Shown in pieces: positions 22,040 through 32,764 of a stretch of 64,000 nt of DNA (position 1 is the first letter of the stretch; each line of letters starts with the position of its first letter). The notes under the pieces are model-generated. The model saw only the letters and a program-made list of their open reading frames with translations, searched no databases and had not been told where the DNA came from. Origin of the DNA: Eucalyptus grandis (taxonomy: Eukaryota > Streptophyta > Magnoliopsida > Myrtales > Myrtaceae); contig NC_052613.1 in NCBI RefSeq assembly GCF_016545825.1, forward strand, positions 7,688,001-7,752,000, read 5' to 3'. The position numbers were made by a program, and so were the translations under genes.

Positions 22040-24035
22040 TCAATTGAGAGATTTGAAGTCACCGGGCTAGATGGAATTTATGGGCAATTTTACCACCATT
22101 ACTGGGAAGAGATTCGGGATGATGTTGTCAAACTGATGGATGACTTTACGAAGTCAGGATTTCTGAACCCAACTTTAAACAGCATCTATATTCCCTTACC
22201 CTCAAAGTGTCTAAACCCGAGAGGATAGAGCAATACCTACCTATAAGCCCTTGTAATTTTGCTTACAAGATTATCTCTAAGGTATTGGCAAATAGGCTTT
22301 CTAAATTGATTACGGTGGAAAGCACTTTTGTGAGTTAAAGGAAAATCCAAGACAACATTTTAATTGTCCACGTGGTATTTCACTAGTTACGAGTCAAAAA
22401 AAGGGGAAATAAATTCCAGGCGGTGTTGAAATTGGACATGCAGTAAGCATATGACCGGATTGAATGAGACTTCTTGGAAGTGAGTACGCTAAAAATGGTT
22501 TTTTGCAAGAAATGGGTCTCATGGATTATGCAATGTTACCATGGTCTTTTTTAGCATCAAGTTCAATGGAGAACCATGGCCCTACTTTCAACCGTCGCAT
22601 GGCATTAGACAAGTTGACCCTCTCTCCCCCTATCTTTTCATCATAATTGCAGGAAAATTGTCAAAAAAATCCTAAATTTATTGCACTTTTACCAATTCAA
22701 TCCTAAATCTTTTAATTTTGCCAATTAAGTTCTAAATCTTTTCACTGTTTGTCAATTGAGTCCATCCGGCCAAAATTGGCCGGAATTTGCTGATGTAGAT
22801 GCCGGTGCCGAAGTGGAAATTTTAATTTTTTTTCAAATTTTAAAATTATCTTTTATGTTTTTAATTTCTTAATTTCTTTTTTTCTCTTCTTTTAAAAAAA
22901 AAAAAAAAAAAATTTCTTTCCCTTTTTTTCCTCTAGCTGGTCGCCTAGCCTTTGATGACCTAGAGGCCACGACAGCGAGGGTCGGCCTCAGCGAGGTCGC
23001 CCTTGCCGGGATTTGGCGAGGGGTGACCTCGCCGCAGGCTTGTGAGGGTCACGCTTGTGGGCCTTAGGCAAGGTGGCCCCCACCGGGATCTAGCTAGGGG
23101 CGACCCAGCCAACTACGAGCGAGGCTCGCCCTCGCCCAAGGCCGGTAAGGGCAACCTTGCTTGAGGCCCGCGAGGCCGACCCTTGCTAGCCTCTAGCGAG
23201 GGCGAGCCCCGCCCAAGGCTAACCCTCGCAGTCGTTCGGGCGATCGCCCAAAGGAAGAAAAGGAAAAAAAAAATCGAAAAATATTAAAAAATAATAAATT
23301 TTATCCACGTCAGCGCCGGCAGTGCCACACAAGATGCTTGGCGTCAATGTCAGTAAATTCCAGCCAAAATTGGCCAAATAGACTCAATTGACAAAAAGTT
23401 CAAAGATTTAGGATACAATTAATAAAGTTGAAAAGTTTATGATTGAATAGACAAAAATGCAATAGATGTAGGACTTTTTGGACAATTTTTCCTCATAATT
23501 GCTAATATCCTCTCATTGTTAATGAAAAAAGCAGCAAGAGTTGGTAGAATCAGAGGAATAAAGCCGAACAAACATTGCTCAACTCTATCTCAATGTTTGC
23601 AGATGATTACATCTTCTTCTTGGATGGAAAAGCAATAGAATGCCAGAACCTTCCTTATGTTTTAAACCAGTATTATTTTGCAAAAGGTCAAGCCATTAAT
23701 CTAAACAAATCGGGAATCTTCTTGAGTGTGGCTGCCCCCAAAACTTTAAAAGGAATATGGTGCACGAACTACATGTGCCAGAAATAAACAAAACGAGAAA
23801 ATACTTGGGCATTCTACCTGATTGGGATACCTCCAAAAAACAAATGTTTGCATGGATTTTGGCTAAACCAAACATGAAATTGAAGGTTTGGGAAAAGAAG
23901 CTAATGTCAAAAGCGGGAAAGGAAATTATACTAAAAGAAGTTGTCCAGGCTTTACCGCAACATGTTATGTCGATTTTCAAAATTCAAATTTCTATTTGTC
24001 ACGCTATTGAACAGAAGATTGCCTCATTTTAATGA
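22040..24035 (+). pseudogene. LINE reverse transcriptase pseudogene split by a MULE
   Basis: The first half (22040-22641) includes GLDGIYGQFYHHYWEEI and, in changing frames, IKFNGEP and GIRQVDPLSPYLFII. The second half resumes after 23502 with ILSLLMKKAA, then FADDYIFF (catalytic FADD box, 23590-23620), KTRKYLGILPDW and SKAGKEIILKEVVQALPQHVMS (23890-23990). The MULE sits exactly between YLFII and the next codons. At least eight frame changes or stops. Confidence 0.75.
22642..23502. mobile_element. MULE-type TIR element (843 bp) with perfect 9-bp target duplication
   Basis: Element 22651-23493 between two identical copies of CATAATTGC (22642-22650 and 23494-23502). The arms start AGGAAAATTGTCAAAAAAAT on the left and, in reverse complement, AGGAAAAATTGTCCAAAAAG on the right, followed by repeated CAATT(C/T)AATCCTAAATCTTTT modules. 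The centre (22935-23245) is strikingly GC-rich with GCGAGG/CCTCGCC words, bounded by A tracts. No transposase. Same architecture as 16602-17683. Confidence 0.85.
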
Positions 24036-25340
24036 AAAATAGTGAGGCAATATATGGATTCACTGGAAGAGATGGGACCTGCTCAAAAGAAGACAAGATA
24101 ATGGTGGTATGGGCTTCGAGGATTTAATTGCCTTCAATAGGCCAATTCTAGGAAAACAAGCGTGAAGGTTGTGGTAATCCACATCAACATTGTGGAGTCA
24201 GCTCTTCAAGGTGCTCTACTTTCCTAAGACACAATTTTGGCATGCGGGTAAGGGAAACTGAGTTTCATGGGGATGGCAGAGCTTATCGATTGAAAGAGAA
24301 ACCACATTGAATTCAGTTCAATGGTCAATGGGAATGGGGAAGACATTCAAATTCGAGATGATAAGTGGTTAATATCCGGGGTGATAGAGGACCTACTAAC
24401 TGGAATGAGCCATGTTTGGTCGCGGATTTGATAGACAAAACCACCTTTAATTGGGATGAAAAGCAGGAACCAATAGTAAATGAAATCATGTCTATCCCCC
24501 TCGCATTGACAAATGAAAAAGATAAACTTGTATGGACAGGTACTAAAGCAGGAGGGTATACTGTAAAGTCCGGGTATAACCGAATCCGGGCAATCAAAGA
24601 TAAACCTGATATCAATCAGCCATCATCATCCCATCAAATACCTCGCTCCCTGTGGTGCAAAATCTGGTAACTTTATACCCCGCCTAAACTAAAAATAAAA
24701 TTTTCCTCTGGAGCCTATGCCATAATGCATTACCCACAATAGAAAATCTCTACTGGAGAAGAGTATTACCTTAATCACTATGTCCGCTTTGTCAATCAAG
24801 TCCAAAACGGCCCGAACACATGTTCCTCTTGTGCCCCTGGACGAATGAAATTTGGGCGAACTCCACATTACAGATCCCGATTTCGAGTCATGGCCTCTCG
24901 AGCATGGATCAGGGGCTCTTGATTGTCATCAAAAGCGCAAGGGACTCACCTTCGCTCGAGCTTGCTATAGAGACACTATGCTATATCTAGAAGGCGAGGA
25001 TTAACGCCATCTTCAGGGCCCAAAAAAGGGATCCGCAAGGAGTGGTGACAGCGGCCCTGGCCTCACATGCAACCACAACAAATCGGAGCAATTAACCTCC
25101 GAATTGGGTACCGCCGGCATGTGGGTCTCTGAAACTCCAACGTCAACAGCTGCTTCCTCTGAGAATCGAACTCCAGCGCCGTTGCGGTTGTGTGCCAGGT
25201 CTCAACCGGTAAGCTGGTCGGGGATATTGTTCAGGTGGTGAAGACTCGATCAGCCTTTCAAGTGGAAACCCTAGGCTTGCTGCAAGGTCTTTGTTATGCT
25301 TTGTCTCAACCAGATCAAAAGGTTGGTTAAATCTGACAAC
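24036..25340 (+). pseudogene. LINE post-RT region and start of RNase H, degenerate
   Basis: 24040-24360 holds broken WIHWKRWDLLKRRQDNG-like text; 24365-24670 reads IRGDRGPTNWNEPCLVADLI, DKLVWTGTKAGGYTVKSGYN and RSLWCKIW, the connector between RT and RNase H in plant LINEs. 24700-24850 has the zf-RVT-like RRVLP..CPLCQSSPKRPEH region in broken frame. 25130-25340 carries an RNase H beginning (GKLVGDIVQVVKTRSAFQVE, LGLLQGLCYALSQP). Confidence 0.65.
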
Positions 25341-25911
25341 TAGAAGTGAGCATGGTTTCAAAGTAAAACCTCGAACCGAAGAACCATATCGGTGGAAACC
25401 TATCCGATTCTATGTTCCAAGATATATAGATTAGGTCCCAAGTTTCAACGATGGGTAAATTTCAAATCATAGGTAAGTGGAATGTGGAATATGAAACTTG
25501 AAAACAAGTTTTTTTCTTTTTCTACATCTTCGCATAATCTTGCAATATTTCATGACATCCCATGATGAGTTTATAATTGGAACTACAAGTCTGAATTTCC
25601 ATTTAATGACTGAAATTTTTACTTTATTAATATTTCCTATTTTTTATGTGTAAATATAAATCATAGTCAGTGCCTTATAAAGGCAAGTAGTAGTTTTTAA
25701 AGGTTATATCATTGCAATCGTTTATCCAATGATACACGTGAAACTTGGACAGAAATTGAAACCAACCCTAAAACCTATTATAGGATAAGTTTCGGATTCC
25801 AAGAAATAAAGAATTTGTTCTAGCGAGTAGGTTATATATTCCAAATTGAACCTATACGGAACCTAGAAACGTGAAACCCACGTTTAGCAAGTATTTGGTG
25901 CTGACCAACCC
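25341..25911. mobile_element. Unclassified insertion in the LINE RNase H region
   Basis: The RNase H reading stops at about 25340 and resumes at about 25915 (ELVQKCSTLLNFLPNLRLV then NKVMDWVAKAQL). The intervening roughly 570 bases have no LINE counterpart, are AT-rich and non-coding. They start near AGTGAGCATGGTTTCAAAGT and end near a weakly complementary AAACCCACGTTTAGCAAGT, so a degenerate TIR element is possible. No clean target duplication is seen. Confidence 0.4.
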
Positions 25912-26189
25912 ACGTGAGCAGCAAGAGAACTGGTCCAAAAGTGCAGTACTTTACTGAATTTTTTGCCCAACCTTCGCTTAGTCCAATGCTCTAGGACTCA
26001 TAATAAGGTTATGGATTGGGTCGCCAAAGCCCAACTCTGCAACACTCATCCTCTATATTGGGCCTCATTTATCCCTCCACCTCTCTTGGAATTGTTATGT
26101 TTTTTAAGCAAATCTGATGTATCCATCTACATTTCCTTTTTGCAATTAAATGATCTTTTACCGACCCAAAAAAAATAATAATAATAAAA

Positions 26190-26803
26190 GGAAACTTCAG
26201 CCTTTTCCTATAAGGAAAACATTCATTAAAGATTATCCCATATACATGATTCGTTAGCATTTAACTTTTTCAAAGTTGTTCTGTGTACACAGAAAGCACT
26301 ATTACAAAGCATAAGGACAACGGTAAGACCAGTTTACAAAATTTGAATTTTATATTTCAAACCCAATAGGATATTGAGGTAGAGATGAACAATACAATTC
26401 TACAAGCTGAAGAGACTGTTATCATCTGTGACAAGGGAAAAGCTCTTTCTTCCTTGGAAAACCCAGACAGAGCGCTTGATACCTTACGAGCTTTAGTGTT
26501 ATCAACTAAGCGCAAGAACAACCCGACCAATTAGTCGAAACAACAACGCATGTGTTATAATTACCTGTAAATGAGAAAATTTGTGCTCCCCTCCCATCAG
26601 AGGTCGGGTAGAAGAGATTTGCCTTTAAGCTGGAAGGTTGTCTAGATGCTCCGCATATTCATTAGCCCAGCAAATCTTGACCCTTAAATCATTGAAATCC
26701 ATGCAGAACCCATGCGATCCAAAAGATGAGATCCATCCAGTTCGTGTGCACCTAAAGGCGAATAGCTTTCAGAGAAGCGTTAGATGTTTCTAGTAAACAG
26801 ACC
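26190..26803. repeat. Duplicated-unit spacer between the two LINEs
   Basis: Collinear with 54370-54900: shared ATACATGATTC, AGAAAGCACTAT, ACTAAGCGCAAGAACAA and CAGAACCC(A/G)T(A/G) stretches in the same order. Continues on the far side of the LINE at 32190. Non-coding as far as I can see. Confidence 0.65.
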
Positions 26804-27119
26804 AATTATAAATGCTCTCTCGCCTGGAAGAGATGGCCTCTACTCCCCATGGTGGTAGAAACCCTAACCCTCCAAACCCACCTTAAACCCTAATCCCCTA
26901 ATACAGTTTCCCTTTCTCTTCCTCTTTCAACCACCCTTCTCATTGTCTTCATAAAACCCTAACCCACCTTTGGCGAATGCTCTACTTATTTCCTTCATTG
27001 AAGGTGAAGTCAGTCCCCCTGAAGTGCAGCAACCCCAAAGACTTAGGTGAGGACTTGTTGCTCTCTACAACTCTTGGACCTCTCCACGCACTCACCTGCA
27101 AGGAACAATGGAGGAATAG

Positions 27120-28230
27120 GAGTTAGTGGAAGCCCGTCTCAATCTGATAAGCGAGAGACTAGGTAGCCTCTGGTCCGAAAACAAATAAGCAGTGCTAGAT
27201 GATTCTGTTACAGAACGGCAAATGATGGATTACTGCCTCACCCTTTCAGGGCAATTGTTCCCAAAACCAGCTATTAACATCCAAGCTTTTCTGAATACAA
27301 TGAAGAAGGCTTGGTGCACAGACAATTTCTACTTTAACTTAGTCCAGGATTGTTCACCTTCACATTTAAATATGAAACTGGAAAGGAAATGGTATTGTTG
27401 GGATCATGGTGCTTTGCTAATCATTTATTAGTATTGAAGCAATGGGAAGAAAACATCCACATACCCCCCCAAAAAAAAAAAAAAAAAAAAGAATCGTTGC
27501 ACCTTTTCCACTGTCCTTTTTGGGTTCAAATACATGGACTACCTTATGAAATATCCGCAAAGAAGGGGTTACACACCGCAGCTTCTGTCCCGGGTTAGTT
27601 GACGTGATAAAGGCTGATGATATAAGTTTCACAGCCTCTAGAATGGACAAGGTAAGGGTAACTCTAAAGCTGGATGACCCTCTTTTACCAGGTACTTTTA
27701 TAAGTTTTAAAGCACAGAAACACTGGGTGGATTTTAAATACGAAAGATTACCACATTTCTGTTACTCATGTGGGCGAATTGGGCACTATGCTAAGCATTA
27801 CGAGCTGGTTCCCTTTGATAAGGATTAATTTGAAGCGGGTATTGATGTGAAGTTCGGCCATTGGTTGAAAACTGAGGCAAATGAGCATCGTCCATTATGG
27901 AAACTCTTTAATGGCAAAAGGGATGAGGAAGTGTTTGAGGAAGAAATTGTTCTAGAATCTCCTGCTTTGTTAATGCAGGACCCAAGAGAAAACATTAACA
28001 GCCTCGACTAGGAGAAAATTCAAAAGGAGAGAATAAACAAAGGTAACTTGGACAAAGGAAAATCCCTGCACAGTATCATGGACAAGCGAAAAACCAGGGA
28101 CCTGTCCTGTTACTCACGGGACCAAGTAATGCTCAGGCAGACCAGATTCCCCTTCCAGACATGTTGAAGACTGGAAATCTAAAGACAAAGCCAAAGACCT
28201 TTAAGGTCTCAGGTAGCTAGAAAGCAAGAT
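27120..28230 (+). pseudogene. LINE ORF1 (DUF4283 plus zinc knuckle) pseudogene
   Basis: Pieces at 27192-27431 and 27350-27598 give the DUF4283 nucleic-acid-binding domain (LSGQLFPKPAINIQAFLNTM, GSWCFANHLLVLKQWEENI), then CPFWVQIHGLPYEIS. 27604-27828 reads MDKVRVTLKLDDPLLPGTFI, then HFCYSCGRIGHYAKHYE, a zf-CCHC_4 knuckle in which the final Cys is Tyr. A C7A20 homopolymer at 27464-27490 interrupts the DUF4283 part. ORF1 proteins coat element RNA. A stop at about 27600 and later frame breaks make it a pseudogene. Confidence 0.75.
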
Positions 28231-28349
28231 GCCAAAAGAACGACCCTCTTGTATCTGATGAAATGATGTAACTGGACACTCTGATCCAGATTTCTGGAAA
28301 TTCCAAAGAATGGGCTTTGGTGGAAAGCTTGAATAAGCCATCGAGGGAC

Positions 28350-29340
28350 AAATGAATTTTGTATGCTGGAACTACCAGGGGTTGGACACAACATTGACAG
28401 TCCAGAATTGAGAGCCTTAGCGGCTCAAGAAAGGCCCAATGTTTTTTTTTTTTTTTTTTTGGTAACTGAGGACTCTACCACGGGCCCCCCGTGCCCGGAC
28501 AGCACTGAAGGACCGAGCCCCTATACCTCAGGGGAGACTAGCACAGAACCCCACCACCATGGCCTCCCACTTAAGACGCTAGCACCTGGAAATTCGAACT
28601 TGCGACCTCGGCGATGAGGAGCAAGCCCTGAACCACCACAGCTGCCCACCGGTGGGTTAAAGGCCCAATGTTTTGTTCGTAATAGAAACGAAAAATCAGA
28701 ACCAGTGGTACAAAGGCTGAAAAGGAGACTGAATTTTCAGAACTTATTTGTGGTGAACCCAGTAGGTATCCCTGCCCGGCCTACTAGTTAGAAGGGGAGG
28801 AATGCAGAAGAATTATAAAATAAGCCTGGGAGGCTCCAGATCTGGTGGGAAAAAGCCTAGTAGTGAGACAAATGGAGGTGAAATAGAATCTAACAAAATG
28901 AAGTAGGGAGAAATACTCAAATGTGCAGAAAGTGATGAAAGAGTTGAAGAAGGAGCTGCAGTACATAACTAATTATCAACACCTCAGTCAAGAATTGCAA
29001 AGAGCCAAAGAGTTGAAAAAAGAAATCCATTGAAGAGATTTGGAGACGAGGAGAAGCATTAGGGGATGCGCTCATATAAATTGGCTAAAGTTTTTTTTTT
29101 TTTTTTTGGGGGGGGGGGGGTGTTTGTAGAAAAACAAAATACTTCCATACAACAACCATACAAAGAAGGCAGAGAAATAGAATTTCCATGCTAAAAAATT
29201 CAGAGTGGGTAAGAAACCCTAGCAGTTGAAGCAGATGATCCTGAATTACTACGGGATTTGTACAAATCAGTAGGAGCAAGAAACTTGCAGCCTTTTGCCC
29301 CAGTTTGGTCACGGAAGAGATGAATCACAGCCTAACTGAG
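28350..29340 (+). pseudogene. LINE ORF2 endonuclease region, disrupted
   Basis: Begins near 28351 with MNFVCWNYQG (WNxRG-type start of the endonuclease). Continues LRALAAQERPN at 28410-28440, is interrupted by the SINE, and resumes after 28674 in the same frame with VIETKNQ. Most of the remaining endonuclease (GDFN, SDHxP) is absent: from about 28760 the text is already the helical region before RT (EELQYITNYQHLSQELQRAK). A T17G13 homopolymer at 29091-29120 breaks it again. An internal deletion has therefore removed the catalytic centre. Confidence 0.6.
28431..28674 (-). mobile_element. tRNA-derived SINE, antisense, with 15-bp target duplication
   Basis: Insert 28446-28659 between two copies of AAGGCCCAATGTTTT (28431-28445 and 28660-28674). 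On the minus strand it starts near GGGCAGCTGTGGTGGTTCAG, has an A-box-like TGGTGGTTCAGG and a B-box-like GCAAGTTCGAATTTCC about 40 bases later, and ends in poly(A) (the T tract at 28442-28460). These are the RNA polymerase III promoter boxes of tRNA-derived SINEs. The body is GC-rich, unlike its host LINE. It would have been mobilised by LINE enzymes. Confidence 0.85.
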
Positions 29341-29344
29341 AAAG

Positions 29345-30535
29345 TCACCATGGATGAAGTTAAAGCAGCTCTTTTCCAGCTTGGAGCAGCAAAAGCGCCG
29401 GCCCTGTTGGCCTCAATGGCCAATTCTACCAGCACTATTGGGAAACTCTTAAACAAGAGATTTTTGACGAGATAGAGGAATTCTTTATCTCAGGGAGGAT
29501 GCAACCAGGTTTAAACGAGACTCACATATTGCTTGTGCCTAAAATACAAAACCCAGAAAAGCTAGACCATTTCAGACCCAGCAGCCTCTGCAATTTTGCC
29601 TTGAAGATTATTAAAAAATCTTGGTGAATAGATTAAAGCCATCGCTTCCAGTCTTGATGAAGGAGAAGCAAAGTGCCTTTTTGGGAGGTCGACTAATCCA
29701 AGATAACATTATGATTGTCCAAGAGGTCCTTCACCAGCTAAGGATTCAGAAGAGGAAAAAATGATTTCAAGCCTTTCTTAAGTTAGACATGAGGAAAGCC
29801 TATGATCAAATTGAATGGGACTTCTTGGAAGCAAGTGTAATGAAGATGGGGTTTGATGAGAGGTGGGTTAATTGGATAATGCAATGCGTGACAACATCTC
29901 TCAGTGTAAAGTTCAATGGTGAACCCGTTACTTTTTTCCCACCCACAAGGGGCATTAGGCAAGGGGATCCCCTTTCCCCTTATTTATTCATACCGGTTGC
30001 CAACTTCCTGTCTATCCTAATGTCAAAAGCGATAGAAGATGAAAGTATCAAAGGGATTAGGCTGAACAGAAGTTGCCCAACATTACCCCACTTACTATTT
30101 GCTGATGATTCTATCTTTTTCCCAGGTGGATCAGTGTTGGAAGGCCAAAACTTGGCAAATATCCTATATCAATATTGCTATGCAACTGGACAGGAGATTA
30201 GTCCGAACAAATCGGGGATTTTCTTTAGCGTCAGCTATCTGCAAAGGCTGAGAAGTAACATGGCAAAAGCACTACGATTCCCGGAAATTGCAAAAACAGG
30301 GAAATACCTTGGAATCCCATCTGATTGGAGAGCATTCAAGAAGCAAATATTTGATTGGATACTAGCTAGGGTAAATTCCAGATTAGAATGCTGGAAGGAA
30401 AATCTTATGTCAAGAGCGGGAAAAGAAATTCTCATTAAAACGGTGGTTCGAGCATTACCTCAATATGCCATGTCGATCTTTAAAACTCCAGCATCTATAT
30501 GTCGTGCCATTGAACGAAAAATAGCTCAATTTTGA
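29345..30535 (+). pseudogene. LINE ORF2 reverse transcriptase, largely intact domain
   Basis: An RT of the plant L1 clade. The stretch 29789-30535 is open for 248 codons: MRKAYDQIEWDFLEASVMKM, FNGEPVTFFPPTRGIRQGDP followed by LSPYLF, LLFADDSIFFPGG (catalytic FADD), then KSGIFFSVS, GKYLGIPSDW and MSRAGKEILIKTVVRALPQY. The fingers (29345-29780) read MDEVKAALFQLG, GPVGLNGQFYQHYWE and FRPSSLCNFA in broken frames, and a stop precedes 29789. It is the best preserved RT in the window but cannot make a complete ORF2 protein. Confidence 0.8.
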
Positions 30536-32060
30536 TGGAGAAGTAATGGCTCGAAATCTGGGCCACATTGGAAGAGGTGGGAAGTGCCGAAAACAAGGAA
30601 AGATGTCGAGGGCTAGGGGTTTAGAGACCTAATGTCCTTCAACAAGGCCATGCTTGGGAAGCAAGCATGGAGATTAACCCAACAACCGATGACATTATGG
30701 AGCAAAATCTTTAAGGGTCTTTATTTCCCTCAAAGGAACTTCATGCAGGCAGTGAAAGGCTCTCGACCATGTTGGGGATGGCGGAGCCTTATTATGGGTA
30801 GAGACGCAATTGCTGATTCGATTATGTGGTCAGTGGGGACAAGAGAACGTGTTAACATCAGAGAAGATAAATGGTTAAAGAGGGGAATTATAGGAGGATC
30901 AGCAAACAAGAATGACCCCAAAATAGTTAGCAAGCTGATCAACGGAGAGGAAAATGCACGGAATGAACAGGCGATACAGGGACTCCTTGGTGACCAAATA
31001 GCGAACGAAATACTAAAAATCTCTTTGAGAAACAATGTTTTAGAAGACAAAATTGTGTGGATGGGAACTAAATCCGGCGATTTTTCAGTGAAAAGTGCCT
31101 ATAATGTTATCAGAACAGAAGCCACAAAACCAACAGCAATCAAACATCAACCTCCTTTCAGCCCCCACGGATGCTGTGGAACAGAATTTGGCATATGTTA
31201 TCCCCCCCAAAAATAAAATCTTTTGTCTGGACCTTATGTAAAAATGCCCTTTCTACTAAGGACAACTTGTTCGTTAGGAGAATCGCACCTGACCCCTCGT
31301 GTCCGATCTGTTCTTGCTTTGCCCTTGGACGAAGCTTATCTGGGAGAATCCGGCCCTGCAAATCAATATTCAAAGCCAGGGTTTAACCTGTGTAGAAGAG
31401 TGGCTATTGGGTTTTGTCAGAAATCAAGGAAAATCACCGAAATTTGAACTGGTCTCAGGAGTTCTTTGGCTTATCTGGAAGACACGAAACAGCACCGTAT
31501 TCCGAGGTCTCCAACCAGAGTCATCTGGTATCATTCAATCCACCCAGAATCTGCTTGAAAATTATGCGAAATGGAATGAGAGGGGAAATTTCAAAGGGAA
31601 TCAGTGCAAGAACCCCGGAGCTCCCATTAAGGCGGATTGAGATTGGAAACCACCAATAAAGGAAGCTTTAAAAGTAAATATTGACGGAGCTTACTCACTG
31701 GGCTCAACCGAAGGTATTGTAGCCTGCATTGTGTGCAACACCGCTGGATCTCTGGTCGACGGCTTTGCTAGATCGGTGAGGGCTGCATTGGCATATCAGA
31801 CGGAAACCCTTGCTTTTGTCCACACACTGTACTTTCTCTCTCCTCGAAGCAGTCTTAAACTGGAGCTCAACTCTGACTGCTTGAATTTAATTTCCTCGTT
31901 GAAGTCCACTGATCAGTGAGGGTGGAAGAGCGAGCACCTATTGCCAAAGCTTCTGATCTGCTGTCTTGCTTTCCGGATATTAAAATACGAGCTTTGTACT
32001 AGGGAGGAAAATAGAGTTGTGGATTGGGTTGTCAGCCCAGTACTCGAATTCTCTCCCTTC
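30536..32060 (+). pseudogene. LINE ORF2 connector, zf-RVT and RNase H, degenerate
   Basis: A stop after KIAQF at 30536 is followed in the same sense by SFNKAMLGKQAWRLTQQPMT (30632 on), GWRSLIMGRDAI, NIREDKWLKRG and IVWMGTKSGDFSVKSAYNVI. The zinc-finger part (31171-31330) reads IKSFVWTLCKNALSTKDNLF then CPICS in shifting frames. RNase H (31670-32030) starts KVNIDGAYSLGSTEG, with ETLAFVHTLYF and LELNSDCLNLISSL, and ends RVVDWV. Several stops. Confidence 0.7.
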
Positions 32061-32189
32061 TAATTGGCTAGTCCACCCCCTCATATCCTCATGGACCTAC
32101 TATGTTTAGATGCCCCGGCTACAGGTTTTGTTTCTTGAGTTCAAAGAAATAAAACTTTGAGTTTCTAGACCAAAAAAAAATTATAAATG

Positions 32190-32764
32190 ACTTGCTATGC
32201 ATTGAGATGTAAATCTTCCAAGAAATATGGCAATTGCAAGAGAACTTACTACTAAATAATTGAAATACGTATTCTTTGCATATCCTGATACAACCTCTAC
32301 TGTTGCCATCTCGACGGATACTTTCAAATCAAAGTGCTCTGCTAACAGAGTGAGAAACAATGACTGTTAGGCTGATACTTCCCGGTGCAAAATCAACAAA
32401 AGATCTCTACAAATATTTCTGTCCATGTATGCAGCAAACATATATCGATGACAACAAAGAGCCATTGTGAACTCCGATTCCTGCAAAGATTATCTATTAG
32501 TGTACGTCAGTAATGCTTCCGCCATAGTAGTCATGGTGCACACACCTTTTCACACAGATTAGAGAGCTCGTCATCCATTGTTATGTCAGCTCTTTCAGCA
32601 TTTGACGAATGCCAGCTGCTGTATAAGTTTTCAGCAGCACCTTGGAGGCAATCACCTTGACCACCCACTTCATAAAAATGAAGAAGCACGACAGGGAAAA
32701 AAATCAGTTACACGAACCAAAATCAACATGAGCAGCGGAAGATTTAAAACTACCCTATACCAAG
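32190..32764 (-). pseudogene. Duplicated-unit spacer with rhomboid exon relic
   Basis: 32190-32450 matches 54910-55175. On the minus strand at about 32330-32420 lies the degenerate exon also seen at 33788-33875 and 55060-55165 (SVSR, then a hydrophobic run). In the best copy it reads GPKYLLRSYLDSAAGSIGLI, resembling the rhomboid segment around GPxYLLxxYxAG. No intact coding sequence. Confidence 0.45.

Larger units (their letters stand above)
20685..26170 (+). mobile_element. L1-type LINE, 5'-truncated, with nested MULE and an unclassified insertion
   Basis: Plus-strand non-LTR element: endonuclease 20690-21400, RT split around 22651-23493, post-RT region 24030-24780, RNase H 24950-26090, ending in an A-rich tail (26167-26190). 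ORF1 and the start of the endonuclease are missing, as is usual for 5'-truncated copies. It splits a unit block: 20540-20684 on the left and 26190-26804 on the right are contiguous in the copies at 40680-41000 and 54130-54930. No clear target duplication was identified. Many stops and frameshifts; inactive. Confidence 0.8.
26804..32189 (+). mobile_element. Full-length L1-type LINE with 11-bp target-site duplication
   Basis: Element 26815-32178 flanked by AATTATAAATG at 26804-26814 and 32179-32189. The 3' end is an A tract (32172-32180) with the duplicated target right after it. The empty site is visible in the homologous block at 54895-54915. Order: 5' leader (26815-27120), ORF1, ORF2 with endonuclease, RT, connector and RNase H. 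The 5.36 kb length and intact ends argue for a complete copy that then decayed. An antisense SINE at 28446-28659 is nested in the endonuclease. Confidence 0.9.

Noticed and set aside
29085..29312. 75-codon minus-strand frame with polyPro/polyLys
   Set aside because: Created by the T17G13 homopolymer junction inside the LINE.
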